From positions 577,790 to 641,789 of the forward strand of contig CAUQTV010000002.1 in NCBI GenBank assembly GCA_963521185.1: DNA of 64,000 nt, read 5' to 3'. Below are positions 60,961 to 64,000 of this stretch, piece by piece; position 1 is the first letter of the stretch, and the number at the start of each line of letters is the position of its first letter. The DNA is from Enterobacter_D sp963521185 (GTDB taxonomy: Bacteria; Pseudomonadota; Gammaproteobacteria; Enterobacterales; Enterobacteriaceae). The translations under genes and the position numbers were made by a program. The notes under the pieces were generated by a model, which was given only the letters and a program-made list of their open reading frames with translations, made no database searches and was not told the DNA's origin.

Positions 60961-61908
60961 ATGGCGCATTCGCACTCGCATTCTCACTCCTCCTCCCCTT
61001 TACCCGGCGACGACAATGCCCGCCGTTTACTGCTGGCCTTTGGCGTCACCGCGCTGTTTATGGTTATCGAAGTGGTGGGCGGCCTGGTTTCAGGTTCACT
61101 GGCGCTGCTGGCGGATGCCGGTCATATGCTGACCGACGCGGCCGCCCTGCTCTTCGCGCTGCTCGCGGTCCAGTTTGCCCGTAAGCCGCCCAGCGGAAGA
61201 CACACCTTCGGCTGGCTAAGGTTGACGACGCTGGCGGCCTTTGTGAACGCCATTGCCCTCGTCGTTATCACGATGTTGATTGTCTGGGAAGCCGTTCAAC
61301 GCTTTCGCCATCCGCAGCCCGTCGCCGGGTTGACCATGATGGCCATCGCCTTTGCCGGGCTGCTGGCGAATATTCTGGCTTTCTGGATTTTGCATCGCGG
61401 CAGCGAAGAGAAAAACCTCAACGTGCGCGCCGCAGCGCTGCATGTGCTCGGGGATCTGCTGGGTTCGGTAGGCGCTATCGTGGCGGCACTGGTGATCCTG
61501 CTGACGGGCTGGACGCCTGTCGATCCCATTTTGTCGGTGCTGGTGTCGTGCCTGGTGCTGCGTAGCGCATGGCAGCTGCTGCGTGAGAGCATGAACGAGT
61601 TACTGGAAGGTGCGCCGGTCTCGCTGGACATTGCGGCAATGACGCGGCACCTGCGGCGTGAAATCCCGGAAGTGCGTAATGCGCATCACATTCACGTCTG
61701 GCTGGTGGGTGAGAAAACGGTGATGACCTTGCATGTGCAGGTAGTGCCGCCACACGATCATGACGCACTGCTGGGCCGCATTTCACACTTTCTCGTGCAT
61801 CATTATGCGATTGAACATGCGACGATACAGATGGAGTACCAGCCGTGCAGTGGTCCGAACTGTGCGTTGAACACCCCACAGTCCGGACATTTACATCACC
61901 ACCATTAA
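60961..61908 (+). CDS. zitB: zinc exporter ZitB (cation diffusion facilitator)
   Basis: A 315-residue CDF-family Zn2+/H+ antiporter of the inner membrane. Histidine-rich ends (HSHSHSHSSS at the start, HLHHHH at the end) flank six spans; the zinc site uses the ADAGHMLTDA motif of span 2 and VLGDLLGSVGA of span 5. Its last 4 bp overlap the convergent pnuC. Confidence 0.96.
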   Translation: MAHSHSHSHSSSPLPGDDNARRLLLAFGVTALFMVIEVVGGLVSGSLALLADAGHMLTDAAALLFALLAVQFARKPPSGRHTFGWLRLTTLAAFVNAIALVVITMLIVWEAVQRFRHPQPVAGLTMMAIAFAGLLANILAFWILHRGSEEKNLNVRAAALHVLGDLLGSVGAIVAALVILLTGWTPVDPILSVLVSCLVLRSAWQLLRESMNELLEGAPVSLDIAAMTRHLRREIPEVRNAHHIHVWLVGEKTVMTLHVQVVPPHDHDALLGRISHFLVHHYAIEHATIQMEYQPCSGPNCALNTPQSGHLHHHH

Positions 61909-62639
61909 TGGAATGATGAAGAATTAGACAGCGCGCGCGAGCCACGTTCCCGCGCGCTTTTGATCCACATCCGGCTGCCGTTAAGGGCAATAACGGTGAG
62001 CAGCATATACTCCAGCGACATCGCGTAGACGCCCTGCAAGGCGAAAATCACCACGCTTATCACGTTAATGACCACCCACAACAGCCAGTTCTCTACGTAT
62101 TTTCGCGTCATCAGGATCATCGCCACCACGGACAGCACCATCATGCAGGAGTCCCAGAACGGGAACGCGTCCGGCTGGAGCGCTGGCATGGCGACGTTAA
62201 GGCCCAGCGCCTGCATGACCGCCACCGCAGTGCGGGTGAGAAACGCAAACACCGGATTGATCCACACCGTCATCAAACCGATGGCGACCACGCAAATAAC
62301 CAGCCAGGTGATGGCTTTCGGTAGCGGCAGCCAGCGTATTTGCAGCACCGCTTCGTTATGCGACGTCTGGCGTGACCAGGCATACCAGCCGTAAATATTG
62401 GCGGCGAAGAAAAACAGCTGCAACAGCAGGCTGGCGTAGAGCTGAATTTGGAAAAAGATGATCGCAAAGAGCGTCACGTTGAGTAATCCGAACGCGTAGT
62501 TGCTGATTTTTTCCAGGCTGGCGAGCCAGATGCAAAGTAAACCCGCAACGGTCCCGACGGCCTCAATCCATGATAAATCGTAGCCACCTGCCCCAATTGG
62601 GATATGAACCAATATGTTCTGTGTGCTAAAAAAATCCAT
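61905..62639 (-). CDS. pnuC: nicotinamide riboside transporter PnuC
   Basis: A 244-residue inner-membrane carrier with seven spans. The family motif WxxWxxN-like ANIYGWYAWSR and YVENWLLWVVINVISV are present. Five residues longer than E. coli PnuC at the C-terminus (SNSSSFH region). ATG at 62639 preferred over 62642 by analogy. It follows nadA by 28 bp and is likely its operon partner. Confidence 0.95.
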   Translation of the reverse strand: MDFFSTQNILVHIPIGAGGYDLSWIEAVGTVAGLLCIWLASLEKISNYAFGLLNVTLFAIIFFQIQLYASLLLQLFFFAANIYGWYAWSRQTSHNEAVLQIRWLPLPKAITWLVICVVAIGLMTVWINPVFAFLTRTAVAVMQALGLNVAMPALQPDAFPFWDSCMMVLSVVAMILMTRKYVENWLLWVVINVISVVIFALQGVYAMSLEYMLLTVIALNGSRMWIKSARERGSRALSNSSSFH

Positions 62640-62667
62640 CATTTCCCCAAATGTTTGTTTCTGTTCG

Positions 62668-63720
62668 TTAACGTTGCTGAGAGTGAAGTGTAGCCGCAAA
62701 ATCCAGCATGCGGTTTAAAGGCCGTAGCGCGCCCTCTCGCAGCGTGGCGTCGACATGAATTTCATGGGCCGGCCCACCGCTCTCCAGGGCCTCAGCGATG
62801 GCCTGAAGGCCATTCATCGCCATCCACGGGCAATGCGCACAGCTACGACAGGTTGCGCCCTCGCCAGCCGTTGGGGCTTCAAACAGCTCTTTTTCCGGTA
62901 CCGCCTGCTGCATCTTGTAAAAGATCCCACGATCGGTCGCCACAATAAGCTGCTTATGCGGCAGAGTCCTGGCCGCGCTGATCAACTGGCTGGTGGATCC
63001 CACGGCATCGGCCATATCGACCACCGCCTGGGGCGATTCCGGGTGCACCAGAATGGCGGCGTTCGGGTAGAGTCCTTTCATGCGGCCCAGCGCCTGTGTT
63101 TTGAACTCATCATGAACGATACAGGCACCCTGCCAGCACAGCACATCGGCACCGGTCTGCTTTTGAACATAGTGGCCCAGATGGCGATCCGGTGCCCAGA
63201 TTATTTTTTCACCTAAACTATCCAGATGCTCAATGAGTTCTACCGCGATGCTGGAGGTGACGACCCAGTCAGCGCGCGCTTTTACTGCCGCTGAGGTATT
63301 GGCGTAGACCACCACGGTTCTGTCGGGATGGGCGTCGCAAAAGGCGCTGAACGCGTCGATGGGGCAACCGAGATCGAGCGAACATTCCGCGTGGAGCGTC
63401 GGCATCAGAATGGTTTTTTCCGGGCTGAGGATCTTTGCGGTCTCACCCATGAACCGCACACCGGCCACCAGAAGCGTTGACGCTGAGTGCCGTGCACCAA
63501 AGCGCGCCATCTCCAGCGAGTCCGAAATGCAGCCGCCGGTCTCTTCTGCCAGCTGTTGGATGTCGGGATCGGTATAGTAGTGGGCCACCATGACCGCATC
63601 GCGCGCTTTTAGCAGGCGTTTGATTTTCTCGCGCCAGGCCTGTTTTTCATCCGGGTGTAGCGGTACCGGCTTCGGCGGGAAGGGATAAATGGCAGCTTCG
63701 GGATCAAACATTACGCTCAT
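62668..63720 (-). CDS. nadA: quinolinate synthase NadA
   Basis: A 350-residue iron-sulfur enzyme condensing iminoaspartate with DHAP in NAD synthesis. The three cluster cysteines are in the ECSLDLGC region, LCWQGACIVHDE and CRSCAHCPWMAMN. HYYTDPDIQQLAEETGG marks the N-terminal substrate site. First gene of nadA-pnuC with a NadR site upstream. Confidence 0.97.
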   Translation of the reverse strand: MSVMFDPEAAIYPFPPKPVPLHPDEKQAWREKIKRLLKARDAVMVAHYYTDPDIQQLAEETGGCISDSLEMARFGARHSASTLLVAGVRFMGETAKILSPEKTILMPTLHAECSLDLGCPIDAFSAFCDAHPDRTVVVYANTSAAVKARADWVVTSSIAVELIEHLDSLGEKIIWAPDRHLGHYVQKQTGADVLCWQGACIVHDEFKTQALGRMKGLYPNAAILVHPESPQAVVDMADAVGSTSQLISAARTLPHKQLIVATDRGIFYKMQQAVPEKELFEAPTAGEGATCRSCAHCPWMAMNGLQAIAEALESGGPAHEIHVDATLREGALRPLNRMLDFAATLHSQQR

Positions 63721-63792
63721 CTTGCTTTCTCGTTTTTCTAACTTAACGAAATAACCGATTAACGCGGATTAATTGCCACAATCGGTCGTATT

Positions 63793-63810
63793 TGTTTTGT
63801 ATGCTAAACA
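63793..63810. promoter_or_regulatory. NadR box of nadA
   Basis: On the minus strand TGTTTA-N6-AAAACA matches the NadR site TGTTTA-N6-TAAACA with one mismatch. It lies 72 bp before nadA, in the promoter area. Confidence 0.85.
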
Positions 63811-63865
63811 AGATAATGGATCGTGCGGGAAATGTCACAATAATTACAGTTGGACGGGTGCAACG

Positions 63866-63901
63866 CCGGATGGCGGCGTGAACGCCTTATCCGGCCTACA
63901 A
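63866..63901. repeat. REP element
   Basis: AACGCCGGATGGCGGC...GCCTTATCCGGCCTACA is a classic enterobacterial REP palindrome, between the tRNA-Lys terminator and the nadA promoter. Confidence 0.9.
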
Positions 63902-63912
63902 ATGCTGAAAAC

Positions 63913-63940
63913 GAAAAAAGCGCCAAAAGGCGCTTTTTTC
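63913..63940 (-). terminator. terminator after tRNA-Lys
   Basis: GAAAAAAGCGCC-AAAA-GGCGCTTTTTTC is a perfect 12-bp hairpin; on the minus strand the arm ends in a T run just after the tRNA. Confidence 0.95.
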
Positions 63941-63946
63941 AAAATT

Positions 63947-64000
63947 TGGTGGGTCGTGCAGGATTCGAACCTGCGACCAATTGATTAAAAGTCAACTGCT
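63947..64000 (-). tRNA. tRNA-Lys(UUU), 3' 54 nt; 5' part outside the window
   Basis: On the minus strand the segment reads AGCAGTTGACTTTTAATCAA, then the T arm GGTTCGAATCC and the acceptor GACCCACCA. The anticodon is TTT in CTTTTAA. The encoded CCA end is present; the first 22 nt lie beyond base 64000. Like E. coli lysine tRNAs near nadA. Confidence 0.95.

Noticed and set aside
63773..63988. 71-codon frame running through the REP element and tRNA-Lys terminator
   Set aside because: It is made of repeat, terminator and antisense tRNA sequence, so it is not a gene.
63947..64000. tRNA-Lys considered as an integration site
   Set aside because: No direct repeat of the tRNA 3' end and no integrase were seen in the window; the outer side cannot be examined.

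Overview
This 64 kb window is chromosomal backbone of an enterobacterium (family Enterobacteriaceae). Gene order and protein sequences follow the E. coli K-12 segment that runs from rlmF and dinG through rhlE, ybh genes, moa, uvrB, bio, mod, gal, gpmA and aroG to nadA and a lysine tRNA. Several E. coli genes are missing from their usual places (fiu-ybiX, ybiC, ybhM, ybhD-H-I-J). Extra genes sit in their stead, which fits a relative such as Enterobacter, Lelliottia or Leclercia; the genus cannot be fixed from the sequence alone. No insertion sequence, integrase, prophage or CRISPR array was seen.

Layout. 1-6.4 kb: rlmF (cut by the window edge), a flavin-reductase-like gene, the small periplasmic protein genes mcbA and ybiJ around the zinc-finger gene ybiI, then the LexA-controlled dinG-ybiB pair. 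6.5-16.3 kb: an accessory sugar island between dinG and rhlE. It holds an alpha-glucoside module (aglB-aglA plus a GntR/UTRA repressor gene with a palindromic operator) and a bgl-type beta-glucoside module (antiterminator, PTS permease, two GH1 phospho-glucosidases) with a textbook RAT/terminator leader. 16.4-27.1 kb: rhlE and the divergent cecR-ybhGFSR efflux operon around a perfect 28-bp palindrome, ybhQ, and ybhP-clsB-ybhN (cardiolipin synthesis). 27.2-32 kb: ybhL, moaABCDE with ModE box and Moco riboswitch, yvcK.

32.1-35.7 kb: a complete polymyxin-resistance locus, eptA-basR-basS, plus the 29-codon pmrR on the opposite strand. There is one PmrA (BasR) box in front of eptA and another in front of pmrR. 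In E. coli this locus lies elsewhere on the chromosome (between proP and adiC), so its place between yvcK and uvrB is the most notable feature here. 35.7-44.2 kb: uvrB with a LexA box, a long intergenic region with DnaA-box-like sites, an orphan ABC ATPase with a degenerate signature motif, and the biotin cluster with its BirA operator.

44.2-64 kb: ybhB, ybhC, pgl, ybhA, the molybdate genes (modABC, acrZ, modE, modF) with a ModE box, galETKM with GalR and CRP sites, gpmA with a Fur box, aroG with a perfect TyrR box, ybgS, zitB, pnuC, nadA with a NadR box, and the 3' part of a tRNA-Lys gene. Most of this is well-known housekeeping and regulation. The accessory interest lies in the sugar island, the relocated pmr locus and the orphan ATPase.
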